From Trema orientale (lineage: Eukaryota; Streptophyta; Magnoliopsida; Rosales; Cannabaceae): a stretch of 64,000 nucleotides of DNA. This document shows, piece after piece, positions 23,320 through 36,100 of this stretch; the stretch's first letter is position 1, and every line of letters starts with the position of its first letter. Location of the stretch: contig JXTC01000030.1 in NCBI GenBank assembly GCA_002914845.1, positions 918,337 to 982,336 of the forward strand, written 5' to 3'. The notes below the pieces were generated by a model that had not been told where the DNA came from, did no database searches, and saw only the letters and a program-made list of their open reading frames with translations. Both the position numbers and the translations under genes were made by a program.

Positions 23320-24218
23320 ATATATATATTTATTTTAAAATTTACTATTGGTTTTAATGTAAGATGTACAATTTTTAGAATAGGACCTAGTACACATAAT
23401 TATAACTCTCAAAAGTAAGAAACCCTAAACCCTAATTTTATTTTGTTTCTCATTCCTCTTCTTCTTCTTTTTTTTTTTTGGTCAGGGCATTCCTCCTCTT
23501 CTTCAGTTCTTCCTGTCGCCACACACCCAGAAGTAGAACACCACTGACCAGTTCCTCACTTCCTCATCTTCTTCGGTCTTTCGGCTCTTCTTTGATTAGG
23601 AGAAGACATTTTCAGGTTCCTCCAGCGCCTGCTTGTTCGTCTGTGAGTATTCATATCTATCCACATTTTATTTGTGTATACACAATTAAAAATAATTCTT
23701 CAAATTAATCTATTAAACTATCGAGCTAGAAAATGATGTTCTTGCATAAGCTTTTTTATTATTTCTGTCCCAAAAGAATAATTTTTATATACGAGTAATG
23801 ATCAATTACATATACATATATGCATAGTGTCCGTTAGTGGAAATTTCTTTTCTTTTTTTTTTTTTTTGAAAAATTTAGTGGATATTTCTTTGTTGCCTCA
23901 ACGACTTTGTTAGTGATATTGCACACTAGGTGCTTGTGAAAATGACTCATTTCTTTTTTCTTTTTTCTTTTTTGAAAAAGTTGGTGGACATTTCTTTGTT
24001 GCTTCAACGACTTTGTTAGTGACATTGCACACCAGGTGCTTGTAAAAATGACTCATTCAGTTTTTTTTTTTTTTTTTCATGTATTTCTATCCAATTTATT
24101 AGTATTGTTTAGTATATTGAAGGACATCTTATATAATACGTTAATTACTTCATGGAAACAAGAAAAGGTTATACTTGGGCTACCTTTGCTATAATAAGGC
24201 AGCAAGATTAATTCAGCC

Positions 24219-26505
24219 ATGTCTTCACCTGTAAGCTTATAATTTATTTTTAATAGTTATTTACTTTTAAGTTTAATGATTTACTAATTTAGGTTCTTAT
24301 TACTTTATTTAGATGAATGACAATGAGTGTAGAGAAATATCCAAAGAGAATGCAATTCCAGTTCAGCATTAAGTAAATGATCCTCAGTTAACAAAAGATA
24401 GAGATGAAAATATAATATTGAGTTCTAGCAGTTCTCCAACTCCAGAATCACTGAAAGTCCAGCCGTCTACAACATTTTCTAATCTGATTCCCAAGGTAAC
24501 TAAACAGAAACCTATTAAGCCTCCATCTGTTGTATGGGATTACTTTAAAAGAGATACAAGGGATCCAAACAATATAAGAGCTATTTGTAACTATTGTAAG
24601 AAAGATTATACATGTGATAATAGAAAAATGGGACATCAAATTTATTATCACATATGGGTGTGTGCAAAATGTATCCTTTGAACCTAGATAGAAAGCAAAA
24701 AATGCTGAATTTTCTACCCAAGATAGATGGAGAAGGGGGAGGAGAACTAGTTTCACAATCTTATAATGCTGATAAAATTAGGGAAGCCATAGCTAGAATG
24801 ATTATTATTGATGAGCTTCCATTTATTCACGTGGAGAATGAGGGCTTTAGGTACTTGATGAACTTGATTGAGCCTAGATTTAAAGTCCCATCTCGAGCTA
24901 CTGTTACTAGATATTGTTTTAATCTCTATTTAGTAGAAAAGAAAAGATTTAAAGATATTTTGACCCAAACTAATCAACGTGTTTGCCTTACAATTGATAC
25001 ATAGACTTCATGTCAAAATTTGCATTACATGTGTTTAATTGCCCATTTTATTTATGGAACTTGGAAATTACATAAAAGAATTCTCAATTTTTGCATTATT
25101 CCTAATAGTAAAGGTGAGACCATAGGAAAGGCAGTTGATCAGTGTTTACATAATTGGGGTATTACGTGAGTATTTACAATTACTGTTGATAACGCTGCTT
25201 CTAATGATGTTGGTGTGACACATATGGCTAAGAAAATAAACAATAGAGGTAATGCAATATTGAAGGGCGACCATATGCATATAAATTGTGCTGCACACAT
25301 CTTAAATTTGGTTGTGAAGGATAGACTGGAAGAATATAATGGGTGTGTAACTAAGATTCGAGATGTTATAAGATATGTGAGGGCATCATCTTTAAGAATG
25401 GCTAGGTTTAAGAATGCTGCAGAGAAAAAAAACATTTCCACAAAAAGACTTCTTTGCTTAGATGTTCCAACAAAGTGGAATTCAATATATTTAATGTTAG
25501 ATACTACAGAAAAATTTGAAAAGGCATTTGATCAAATAGAGGATGATGATGTTGGGTATAGTCGTGAATTCTACCAAGGCATTATAAAAAAATGTCCTGA
25601 CTCTCTTGATTGGGCATATGCTAGAGTACTTGTAAAGTTTTTGAGAGTTTTTTATGAAGTAACATTGAAATTCTCTAGTTCCTTATATATCACTTCCAAT
25701 GCATTTTTGGATCAGATTTGTTTTATTAAGACAGTTAAAATTTCGGTTGGGTAGTGAAGATGAAAACTTGTATTTGATGGCTTCTTCAATGATAAGTAAA
25801 TACAACAAGTACTGGGGTGGTATAGACAAAGTTAATAGCATGATGTTTATTATTGTGTTACTTGATCCACGCCACAAGGAAAGGTTTCTCAATTTTGCTA
25901 TTAAATTATTGTGTGACAATGATGAAGAGAAAGTTGATGAGGCAAAGAAGAATATTAGAGCACTTTTTGACAAGATGTATGATGAGTATAATAACATTTC
26001 TAATAATGGTATAAGTCAAATCTCAAGTCTTCCAAAGTCACAAGTTGCTGATATGGAAGTGGATAGTAATGATGTGGATCCATACGAACTATGCTCCATT
26101 CAATATAAGAAACTTGTGAGAAAAGAAGAAACTACTGAGAAAAGAATAGAGGTTGACAGGTATCTAATGGAGCAATGTGTGGATGTGGATGACCCTAACT
26201 TTGATATTTTGACTTGGTGGAAAACGAACTCATCGAGATTTAAGATTCTTTCTATGATTGCGCGGGATGTTTTAGCTATTCTTGTATCTATTGTCGCCTC
26301 CGAATTTGCATTTTCTACTGGTGGGTGTGTTGTTGATCCCTTTAGGAGTTCATTGATACCAAAGACTATAGAAGCACTTATATGCACTCAGAATTGGCTC
26401 CGTTCTACACCCATAGTAGATATGCGCAGTTGTTTGGATGAAATTGAATATCTTGAATCAGGTAATATAAAACTTGTCTTTAATTTTATTAGAATGCTAT
26501 TATGA
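24219..26505 (+). pseudogene. hAT transposase (BED zinc finger, RICESLEEPER-like), disabled
   Basis: Cut-and-paste transposase. A short first exon (24219-24230) splices to 24313. Then come a BED-type zinc finger (VVWDYFKRD through ICNYCKKDY and later H/C ligands, about 24.52-24.67 kb), the RNase-H-like catalytic core (VFTITVDNAASND, HINCAAHILNLVVKD, DVPTKWNSIYLML), and the C-terminal dimerisation region (FDILTWWKTNSSRFKILS, VASEFAFSTGGCVVDPFRSS, ALICTQNWLR). Lesions: an in-frame TAA at 24370, a frame change after the BED finger near 24650, TAG at about 25003 (where the family has Trp), a TGA near 25166, and a frameshift near 25745. It would be about 700 residues if whole. It cannot make a full transposase as assembled. 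Confidence 0.88.
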
Positions 26506-29500
26506 TATTCATTGTTCCTTGTATATTTCATTTCTAATTGTTTTTATGTTATTTTTTTTTTCTTTTTTATTTTCAAAAATCTTGAAGGGTATTGCTGATG
26601 TTAAACTTGATTAAGAATATATATAGTAATCTTTTGACTCAAGGTAATTTTTTTTCTAAATATATGATTATATTTGTTTAAATTAACGACCTTACCAACT
26701 TTTATCTTAGATATGGAGGAGTCACGAGGATTAACCATTTTGGAGGGCAGCTAGGAGCTAGCTGTTGTATTGTAATTTCTTTTTTGAAAGATAATGTATT
26801 GCAGTATTTTTTTTTTTTTAAAGATGTTGTATTGCAATATTGCTGGATTTTCATTTGGCTATGTTAGATTTCATCTTATAGACTTTCAATATTAGATCTT
26901 TTGTTGCGTGGAAATATGTAACTTTTTTAATATTTAGAATTTTGTTTAATTTTAGATGTTAATATTTGGTATGTATTTTTTTCAAAAAAATAAAAAATTG
27001 TTAAAATAATGAATACTGGGCCAAACTTGTAATAAAAGGCCCAAATTGTGCTAAAAATGAATAATTCAGAATAAGAAAATAATTTGTAAGCCCAATTATA
27101 AGTGTTTATTAATGGCCCAAATAACCGATCCAATCCATACATTTGCAGATGGATTGAATTAGTTAAAAGATATTATGTGGATTGAATTGGATATAATTTT
27201 TGAAATTCGCACTATGTGCGGATTGATTATAATTTCTTGAAAAAAGTACGGGTTGGAATAGATGAACACCTCTGTCTATGAGCTTACACTCATGTGTCTT
27301 AAGATTCTCAAGTTGAAAAAGGTTGCTAGCCACAGTAAAAGATAAGAGATACTTTAAATCGTTGTAGTGCGACATAACTAACGTCTTCAAATTTTGCAAT
27401 GAATAACTCACTAAAAGTTTGCTTCTCCATAAGTTTTTAGAATCCACATTCGTCAAATCCAATGTCTACAAACTAGGAAATTAAACCTGCAGCAACAATT
27501 TAAATTTCATAAAGGACTAGTTTATAATATTAGTATGATGTATTCTTGACAACAAAAGAGGTAGAAATAATTTTGGAGATAGAATCATTAGTACTGATAA
27601 ATACAATTCTGTTCCAATTTAGTCAAATTTTATTTTTCTTTGTTATTAGAGGGTCAACTACCAATCAATTAGTTCATATAGATCAAAAGCAATTTTCAAT
27701 CTCAAGCTGCGTTAACTGACCAACTTGTTTTTTTAAGGAAGCAAAGTAATTGAAGACTGCATATTGAAAAGCTATATCAATGTATCATGATTGGAATATA
27801 AAACTTTGCTTCCTTTTCAACCCAAAAGCAGATCTTAAATGATGTTGTACTAACTTTTCTTCACCTGTCAGACTGAAACAAATCCCAGAATTTTCTCAAA
27901 GTTCTAAAAATAAATTCTTCCTCCAAAAGTGACAAGACAATTGAACCTTTTTTTCTCCAAGGAAAAGTTCGTAATTTCAAATCCTAGTAAGTCAAGGATC
28001 TCAAATAGAAAAACGACAATTTTCTATTGTCATTTTTAATAAAGATGTATTCAATATATGCTCCTGCAAAAACCCTTTTGAGCTTTGGAAGATCTGCAAG
28101 TTGAAGGGATTCCAGTTCAGGGAAACAAATCTTATCGTACCTTTTTCTCTTAGTCCTTTTATGGATTTTAGTATTTCTTCTACGATCGAACATCTACTCA
28201 CATCTAGTTCTTTAAGTCTTACTAGACTCTCAACCATAGAAAAAGTGAAAATATACTTCAAATTATTGCAATCTTTGACATCTAAGCTAGATAAGTTATG
28301 CATGTAAGAAGTTAATGGAAGTTGGTCTACCTATAACTTATTGAAATTCATTTCTGAGAAGGCCAACTCCTTCAAGCTTGGAAACACCACCTACAACTTA
28401 AGACAATTTCAGCTTTATGTCTGACTTGAAAACAAACATATTAGTAATTCACCATGTATAGACTATAAAAATTCTCTAAATAAGATTTAAATTTTCAAAT
28501 GACGTAAGCATTCACAGAAGATGACATCAATTCTACTAACGCAAAGTTTGAACAATTTTAATGAAATGATTATGATAATCAACCTTTTTTTTTTTTTTCT
28601 ATGACTTAACTTTATATCATGATAACATATAAACTCCTATTATAACAGAACGAATAAAATCCTAGAGCAAAAAAGAGTTACCTTTTCATTGAAAAAAGGT
28701 TGTTCAACCAGCAAATCCATTTTTTCAAGTTCTTCATCAACTAGCATCCATCTAGGTACAAAATTGATGGAGTTGGCGACGAATGACATCAATTTGGGAC
28801 ACTTTCTTAGAGTAATTTCTGATAAGGATGGACATTCAATATAGTCTCCTATGGAAAAATTTTTGAGATTCAGAGGGTTTATAAGATCAATAGATTCTAG
28901 TTCTTTTTCGGAGATTCAATAACAAGAATCTCGAAGCATATTTCTTATAACCATAAACATACCATCTTGCTCCTAAAAATATTTCCTACCTCTTTAAGTT
29001 TTCACTGAACAAGTCTTTTGGCAGAATGTTGGCATTTAATACACTTAAATATAAAGTTGATAGCTGTGGTAAATTCTTAAGCTCAATGAGACTAACACTA
29101 CTTTGCTTATTGACTCATTCAACCTCCTAGCTCATAAATAAATTCATATACAAGTCTTCTAACCGAAATAAACTTGAGATAAAATTAGGCTGAATCACTT
29201 TAAGCATATGAAAATTGGTCAAATTTAGCATTCGTAGACAAGATAGTGGCCATATTTGCTTTGGCAACTCGTGTATATCTGAATCTGACAAGTCAAGAAT
29301 CTTCAAGCTCTTTAGCTCCCCAATTAAAGATATGTCTCTAAACTTGCAATTGCTTAAACACAATGTTTGAAGACTTTGAAGTAAATAGAAGGACGAAGGC
29401 AATGATTGATTTTGACATGCATAATTCAAGTATAAAGACCTAAGCCCTTTTGTTTTCTCAAAAAAGTTGTTGGGAATAAACAAAGTCCAGTTCACGTTAA

Positions 29501-30474
29501 ACATCATAAATAACTCGAGCTGCAGGCACTCTGACCTTTCAGGTAGCTGATCAAGATGGTGATCCAGCAACGAGATTACAATTGACTCTTTGAGACTCTT
29601 TTTATTCGTGTGTTCTTCCAATTTAGCTGCATTTGTAATGCTATGTATGCATCTTTCCTTGGCAGCAATAGATATGGAGACATCACAGATGACATCATGT
29701 ATTTTAATAGTATCATGATATTCACCGTCCTCCAACAACAGACATCGAACTTTTAGTTTACTGACCAATGAGTGCATCATGTCTCTTGCCTCTTCAATTG
29801 TGTAGATATCTTTAAACAAGCCCCAACCAGACTATATCTCAGTAATTTCTCAATGAATATATTTGCATCTTCTTCGTGTAGACTACAAAGCAGCAACAAT
29901 ATCTTGGCTTCTTCACTTCCTAAGAAATCGTAACTTAGCTTTATGCTTGAGTATACTTTTTCGGACATTCCCTCGATGTTTGTTTGACTTGATCTTTTAA
30001 GTTGTAACAATGCATCTTTCCAAGCGGGCAAACTTTCCTCTTTTAATGCATGTGCAACTCTAGCAATAGCAATAGTAATAGCAATAGGTAGGCCTGAACA
30101 TTCTTGGACCACCTCCTTTGCCAAGGGTTGGAAATCAGGTTTTGCAACTGTCACACCCACGATTGTTTCAAATAAGTTCGTTGCTTTCGTAAAGGATAGA
30201 ACATCAATCAGAAAATTTGTTGTAATACCCATGTGGTTACACAATATATCGTGGAACCTAGATGTCTATATTATTTTACACCCAACCTTTTGATCATCCT
30301 CAAAATATATACCAACATCCAATAGAGTAAGTTTGTCCCACACATCATCTAAAATTGTCAGTTTCCTGCCTCAAGCGATACCGTAGTCATTCTACCCTTA
30401 CTGATATGCTTTTGATCTCATCGAATCTTTTAACACCTAGATTCTTTTTAATTTCTTATTGATTTCTTTTAGGC

Positions 30475-31161
30475 TTCGTTTTGTATGCAGGATAGGATAT
30501 GATAGGATTGGACTATTTTAAAGGATTGGATTTGATTGGATATAATAGGATAAGATAGAATTATAGTCCAATCCTATCTTATGTTTGGTATGCTACTTTT
30601 AGTTAGGATAGGCGTGTTTCATAATTTTAGGTAAATAACGAATTTTGAGGTTTGATTATTTAGATACCATTTTTAAAAATTAATTTAGAAATGTACCATT
30701 TTTAGAAATTAATTTTGTAAAAATATCATTTTTAAAAACTTATTTCCAAAAATACCATTTTTAAAAAAATATTTTTAAAAATACAATTTTTAAAAAAATA
30801 TTTTGAAAAATGCTACTTTTAAAACTTATTTTTGGAAAATGACATTTTCTAAAATTATTTGCAAAAATACCACTTATAAAAAAATATTTTGAAAAATACC
30901 ATTTCTGATTTTACCACTTTCAAAAGTTAATTTCGAAAGTACCATTTATTACTACTTCAAAAACATTCTATTATTTTTGATCAAATTCATAATCCCTTCC
31001 AATCTCAAATTCTCAAGAGGATAAGATTATCCCCTTCTAAGGTGATTATTTTTGAAGTGGATTATTTTAATCTAATCCAATCTCTCTTATATACATGCAC
31101 CAAATATGGGATTAATTTAATCCAATTCAATCCCATCTTTATCCTGCATTCCAAGCGTTGC
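30475..31161. mobile_element. Harbinger/Tourist-like MITE inserted in the NB-ARC region
   Basis: The ends ggcttcgttttgtatgcagga and (inverse) ggcaacgcttggaatgcagga pair, with TTA beside each end. The interior includes GGATAGGATA-type subterminal repeats and degenerate repeats of about 36 bp (taccatttttaaaaattaattt), the same style of filler as in the elements at 3469 and 5605. It separates P-loop coding sequence (ending FTVISQDPDIK on minus) from the kinase-2 segment of the NLR pseudogene. Confidence 0.75.
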
Positions 31162-31817
31162 CTTAATGTCTGGATCTTGGGATATGACAGTAAAAATTAT
31201 CTCACTAAATACTTCTCTTCTTTAGATCGTGTAGCTACTTTTTTAGCAAGCACAGTTTTGCCAATACCACCCATGCCATAGACCACAGTCATCATGACAT
31301 TAGGATCTTTTAGAGCCTCGAAGATTTCCTCGAAAGTTTTCTTGTCTCAAAGGTCTCATAACCGTTATTTTTCAATAGAAGATTGTAAAATGGGACGAAA
31401 AGAAACTCTATCAAATTTGTCCACCTTTTGCATTTCATTTTCCACAATCTGAACCATCTTTTTCGCTATTCTGCTTAACTGATACCGCGAAATAAAATTC
31501 AAAAAATAACAACCAGAAGACATAGCTTTTCCATGCCTTTGATCTTCTAGATAATTCCTGGCCTCCTCATATATCCTCTCTGCTTCCTTCACCTAGTCTA
31601 GAACGTTTCCTTCAATTTCTTCGTTGTTTCTTCGAGGCTCTTTGATGCAAATCCCCATCCTATTTTTCTTACTCCCCAACTCTTGAATTTGGCTCTTGAG
31701 ATCGTCCATATTGCTCTTATAGAAAAATAAATAACTCAGTTGATGACCAACAGGTATAACCGTGTAGGTAGTAATTTTTTCGACAAATGAAACACCAATT
31801 GCAATAAGGAAATCCAT

Positions 31818-33015
31818 GTTGGCTTCTAAATTAAGTTCAACTCTCTTCCCTTTTCTCTGTGGTGTTCTCTATGGGAATTCTATCCGAAGTAACAGGTAAA
31901 AAAAAGTTATCAGTTATGGCCATAGAAAAATAATCCAACGAGATTTTCATAAAGAGACAATAAATAAAAATACTAAAACAGAGAAAGATTAAAATTAATA
32001 ATAGTAAATACCTAGAAAGCCCAAAAAAGTGTAGAAAAGGAATTAAATTAAGCACGTACCTATAGTGGATGATGCAGCTTGTCCAAGAGCAGAAGCTTGT
32101 TTCTAATCTCCCATTTTTTCTTTAGTTTTGTAGGAAATTTAGGAACAATTTGCAACGTAGATACCAAAAAAAGAGAGTAACATTATTCTCAGACAAACTC
32201 TTTTTTTCTCTCTCGAGTTCTTTTCAGAATTGTTTTTATTGGGAAATCTATGAAATGGAGCAAAAGCAAAATTGAATGAAGTGTTGAACAAGCTGTTTGT
32301 AAGCCTAACAAGAAAACAATTACCCAAAATTAGGAGGATAAATGATAAAGGAGGAAATTATGAATTCGAATTGATGAGAAGCAAAGATTATATTCTACTC
32401 TTCTTTTTTTTTCCTTTTTTTTCTTTTTTGTGGGGGGAGTAGAAGCCAAATAGAAGAAAAATAAAGAGCATAAATTTTTTCTCTCTTTAACTTCTTTTTT
32501 TCCTTTTGGTTACCGTGCTCAAACCTATAATGTATACAAAGAGAGCAGATGAAAAACCAAAAGAACAATTTTTCAACAAGCGGAAACAGAACACAATAAG
32601 CTGACTTAAACTGAAACAATACTATGAAATAGTTGAGCTACATATTTGTAGAAATGAAATTCTTTTCGATGTTTTAAAAAGTAGTCATGTGCTTGTTATA
32701 TGACATTTTAACGGAGAAATTAACAGAGTGTGGTTCTAGGACTACTGATGGCATAAACTTTAAGTTCGATGACTAACATGCCAAACAAAAAAGTTGAGAG
32801 ACTAATATTGCAAAAGACCCAAAGATTGGGGACTAATGACGCAAATAAGCCAACGAATAATTTGTTGACACCCCATCAACAATTATTAAAAAAAACAAAA
32901 ACAAAAAAAAGAACGGCACGTTACTTGCACGTGGATCTCATTTCACTGGCATAATGGTAAAAGTGTAATTTTGCAGTGACCCCGTTAGAACCATACGGGG
33001 CGGGGCTTGGCCTGA
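31818..33015. other. Intergenic region between divergent NLR pseudogene and CBP80
   Basis: There is no credible gene. T- and A-rich tracts lie at 32395-32520. The stretch 32680-32850 (gactaatgacgcaaataagcc and similar) looks like old dispersed repeat. Promoter sequence of both flanking genes must lie here. Confidence 0.45.
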
Positions 33016-33020
33016 AGTAC

Positions 33021-33032
33021 TGGGCTAGGGTT
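33021..33032 (+). promoter_or_regulatory. Site II element fused to a telo-box, CBP80 promoter
   Basis: TGGGCT (site II type) overlaps TAGGGTT (inverse telo-box AAACCCTA), about 110 bp before the CBP80 start codon. Another aaaccctg lies at about 33083. Such pairs are common in promoters of plant housekeeping and RNA-processing genes expressed in dividing cells. Function is inferred from sequence only. Confidence 0.5.
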
Positions 33033-33139
33033 CTAACTTAGAGGTCACTCGTCGCTCTGAACCGAAAAAAGCAAACCCATAAACCCTGCCAGCAAAATCT
33101 CTCACTTCACTCGCTACTCTAGTCACTCCAAATCTCACA

Positions 33140-36100
33140 ATGAGCAGTTGGAAGAGTCTTCTCCTCCGAATCGGCGACAAGTCCCCGGACTATCCCACCT
33201 CCTCTGACTTCAAAGATCATATTGTCCGCACCCTTCTTTCTCTTTCTCTCGATTCTCAATTTCACACACATATATATATACATATATATGTACAGTCGTG
33301 ATTGTTTTCTATCTCTTTCAGAAACCCTAATTTTGTTTCAGAGATTATAAACCTGGAGCCATTGAATTCACGGTTTGTGCACTTTGAATTTTTGCAGGAA
33401 ACATGCTCTGGGGTGCTACGGCGCGAGTTGGAGCATTCTTCCAATGATATTTTGGCCGTAAGATTCTTTTCGTGCCTTTTTAAATTTTTATATGAGCAGT
33501 TACTTCGGTGGATTATTCTTCTGTAATGTACATGTTTTTTTAACATTAGTTTATTTATTCTTGGTTGAGGAAGAGTATATGCATATTTACTGTGTTTATT
33601 CATTGTGGCAGTTCCTTCTCCAGTGTGCTGAACAGTTGCCTCACAAGATTCCTTTATATGGGACGCTGGTAGGGTTTGTAATTGTTTTACTTGAGTCTCT
33701 GAAGTTGTTGTGACGTATATTCATAGTTATAACATACTATTATTTGTGTGTGCACATGGGCAGAGCTTCATCCTTCAGAATTGTGGAAAATTCATAATTT
33801 TATGTATGGAGAGCGGGGAACTTGTTAAAATTTGAAATGAGATTATATAAGGGTATATATACTTTGAACTTTTAAGCGTATGCGAATCATGGACCAATCT
33901 ATTTTAGTGTAGAGTGGTTGCTTTTTTCTAGTAGTGTTATTTGTGACATAAGCATTTTTGAACGTGATTGTCTGTGCATTACGTAGGTGGGTGTATAAGA
34001 TATTTAATATTCAATATTTAATTTAATGTTGGATGAGCCTCTATTACTTATTGAGAATTATCCCGTGTTTAATCAGTTCTGAATGTCTGTTATTTTTTAT
34101 CTTTGTCAATGAGTAAATTTTATTCACTTGTAGTCGTTATTGATATCACCAATTAGTCTTTATGTATGAGTAAACTTATTGCAAGAAAACGGAAATGAAA
34201 ATGATTCTAAAAGTGTTTTTGCACGTTGGAGATAACTTTTTTAAGTGAAGTACTTACAAGAACAAATTGTGTGAAATTCACCTTTTCTTATATTTGGAAA
34301 TAAGAATGGGTTTCTGTGAGTGACGTTAAAAGAATATACTTCTGGAATATCCAGTAATAAGTGATTGATGGAGTAGAACATTTGTTGCTAAATATTCAGT
34401 AATAAGTGATGGACGAAGTAGAATGTGAGTTGCCCAGGCTCAAAATTATGCTTTAGTCATTAGTCATTAATGAGACACAGTGTGCATGGATTATATGTAA
34501 CCAGTTTTTTACTTTATGTATGAGTAAACTTATTGCAAGAAAACGGAAATGAAAATGATTCTAAAAGTGTTTTTGCACGTTGGAGATAACTTTTTTAAGT
34601 GAAGTACTTACAAGAACAAATTGTGTGAAATTCACCTTTTCTTATATTTGGAAATAAGAATGGGTTTCTGTGAGTGACGTTAAAAGAATATACTTCTGGA
34701 ATATCCAGTAATAAGTGATTGATGGAGTAGAACATTTGTTGCTAAATATTCAGTAATAAGTGATGGACGAAGTAGAATGTGAGTTGCCCAGGCTCAAAAT
34801 TATGCTTTAGTCATTAGTCATTAATGAGACACAGTGTGCATGGATTATATGTAACCAGTTTTTTACTTTTGATTCAGTTCGTCTTGTTATTGGCTATTTA
34901 AGTTTCTGTTGGGTATGGTTGCATATAGGACATATACTGATAAAGTGTGCATGCATTGGGCAATATATGAAGTGCATTCTACATAAATTAGCATTTCATT
35001 ACAAATAATTTGTGCTATTTCATTGCAAAAAATTTGTGTGCAGTATGATGACTGTTTACGATGTTGGCAGTTTGTGGCATTTTAATGATATTTGTTTAGT
35101 TCTTATAATCAATGTTTGTGTGTGTGTGACCTTTTTCTTAGCTTTTAAAGAGTGGATGAGTAGTTTAATGATTCTTTTCTACTCGCTTTTTCAAGATTGG
35201 CTTGATGAACTTGGAAAATGAAGACTTCGGAAGGAAAATGGTTGAGAGTACTCAAGCCAACTTTCAGGTAAGCCAGTCCTTGTCCAACGCGGGCTTTGAG
35301 TATGCCCAGTTTGCTTTTATATTGCTAAACTTGAGTGTCATTTAAGTGGATAGACTTAATGAAAGGACATCAATTTAAAAATTGATCTGTGCTCTTTTAA
35401 ATTGGATGAATTCGATGTGCTCTTTTAAGGTTAAACCCATCGATTCAAATCATTAACCTTCATGGGCCTGTATTACGTCATATAGTCAATGTTGGATGTG
35501 GGGGGAGCCTATTTCAAGAGAGGTGATCACAAGTGTCCAACTGTAGATTTGATCGTTGCTGCTGCTTTTCGCAATGGTTCTGTTGGTTAGATGCCGGAAT
35601 TTGCAAGAAATATGCAAGAGGCTAATTTTATCTGTCTCGTGAATTATGCATGAGTTATTCTCATTGAGGATGAGATTAATTCTTATCCTGAATGATGCCT
35701 TTTAGGTTTCTATAAATGTATTGCAAATTAAAGCTGACATCATGATCACGGATCATTGTTGTTTATGACAGGCTTGACCCCATGGAGTTGAATGTCTCAC
35801 TATAGAAGAGTTCCTAGATAAATCGTTGGAAGCTTTCTTTAATAGAACTTCCCAAATCCCCCCACACCCATGCCCACTCACCCCTATCTCTCTTTTTCTT
35901 CAAACCGGATACACTTCAGAAAAAGAAGTTAAATAAACATTGTGTAATTTAACATTAAAACTTAAGTAAAATTCATTTGTATCATGACAAGAAAAGCGAG
36001 GATAATGATGAGTACAGTTTAACCTGATCCTGTAGGATGGACTCATGCTGCTGGTTTATTTATTTTTTGTTCTTTTTATTATTTTATCATTTTCCCCCCA

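Larger units (their letters stand above)
22648..27274 (+). mobile_element. hAT DNA transposon, 4.6 kb, with 8-bp target duplication
   Basis: The ends are inverted (taggggtgttca at the left; tgaacacctctg at the right) and flanked by TCTATGAG at 22640-22647 and 27275-27282, the 8-bp duplication diagnostic of hAT. Subterminal copies of gcggat/atccgc near both ends fit transposase-binding repeats. It carries a hAT transposase gene on + and a nested MITE (23076-23319). It sits inside an LRR exon of the NLR pseudogene: the NLR reading resumes across it (KLIE before, EEVLVLEKPREAM after). Confidence 0.93.
15683..31817 (-). pseudogene. CC-NB-LRR disease resistance gene (RPS2/RPS5, At4g27190-like), broken
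   Basis: Intracellular immune receptor family. Read on minus: a coiled-coil region (31817-31375; YTVIPVGHQLSYLF, ISRYQLSRIAKKM, FDRVSFRP), a P-loop GMGGIGKT (31278-31255), kinase-2 TILDDVWDKLTLLDVG (near 30358), GLPIA-type motif (near 30090), RNBS-D LLLCSLHEEDANIF, and an IHDVICDVSIS block in place of MHD (near 29700). LRR exons follow at about 29.6-28.7, 28.4-27.98, 27.46-27.28/22.64-22.28, 22.1-21.73 and 21.54-21.13 kb. A short last exon at 15683-15751 (phase 0, AG acceptor) ends with a stop. Breaks: a Trp codon changed to TAG in the CC (31592 region), a TAG in RNBS-B, stops in the LRR (for example in the 22.5 kb exon and the 21.19 kb exon), several frameshifts, and three insertions (Harbinger-like MITE, hAT, Copia). 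At full length it would be roughly 1000-1500 residues. It can hardly make a working receptor. Confidence 0.85.
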
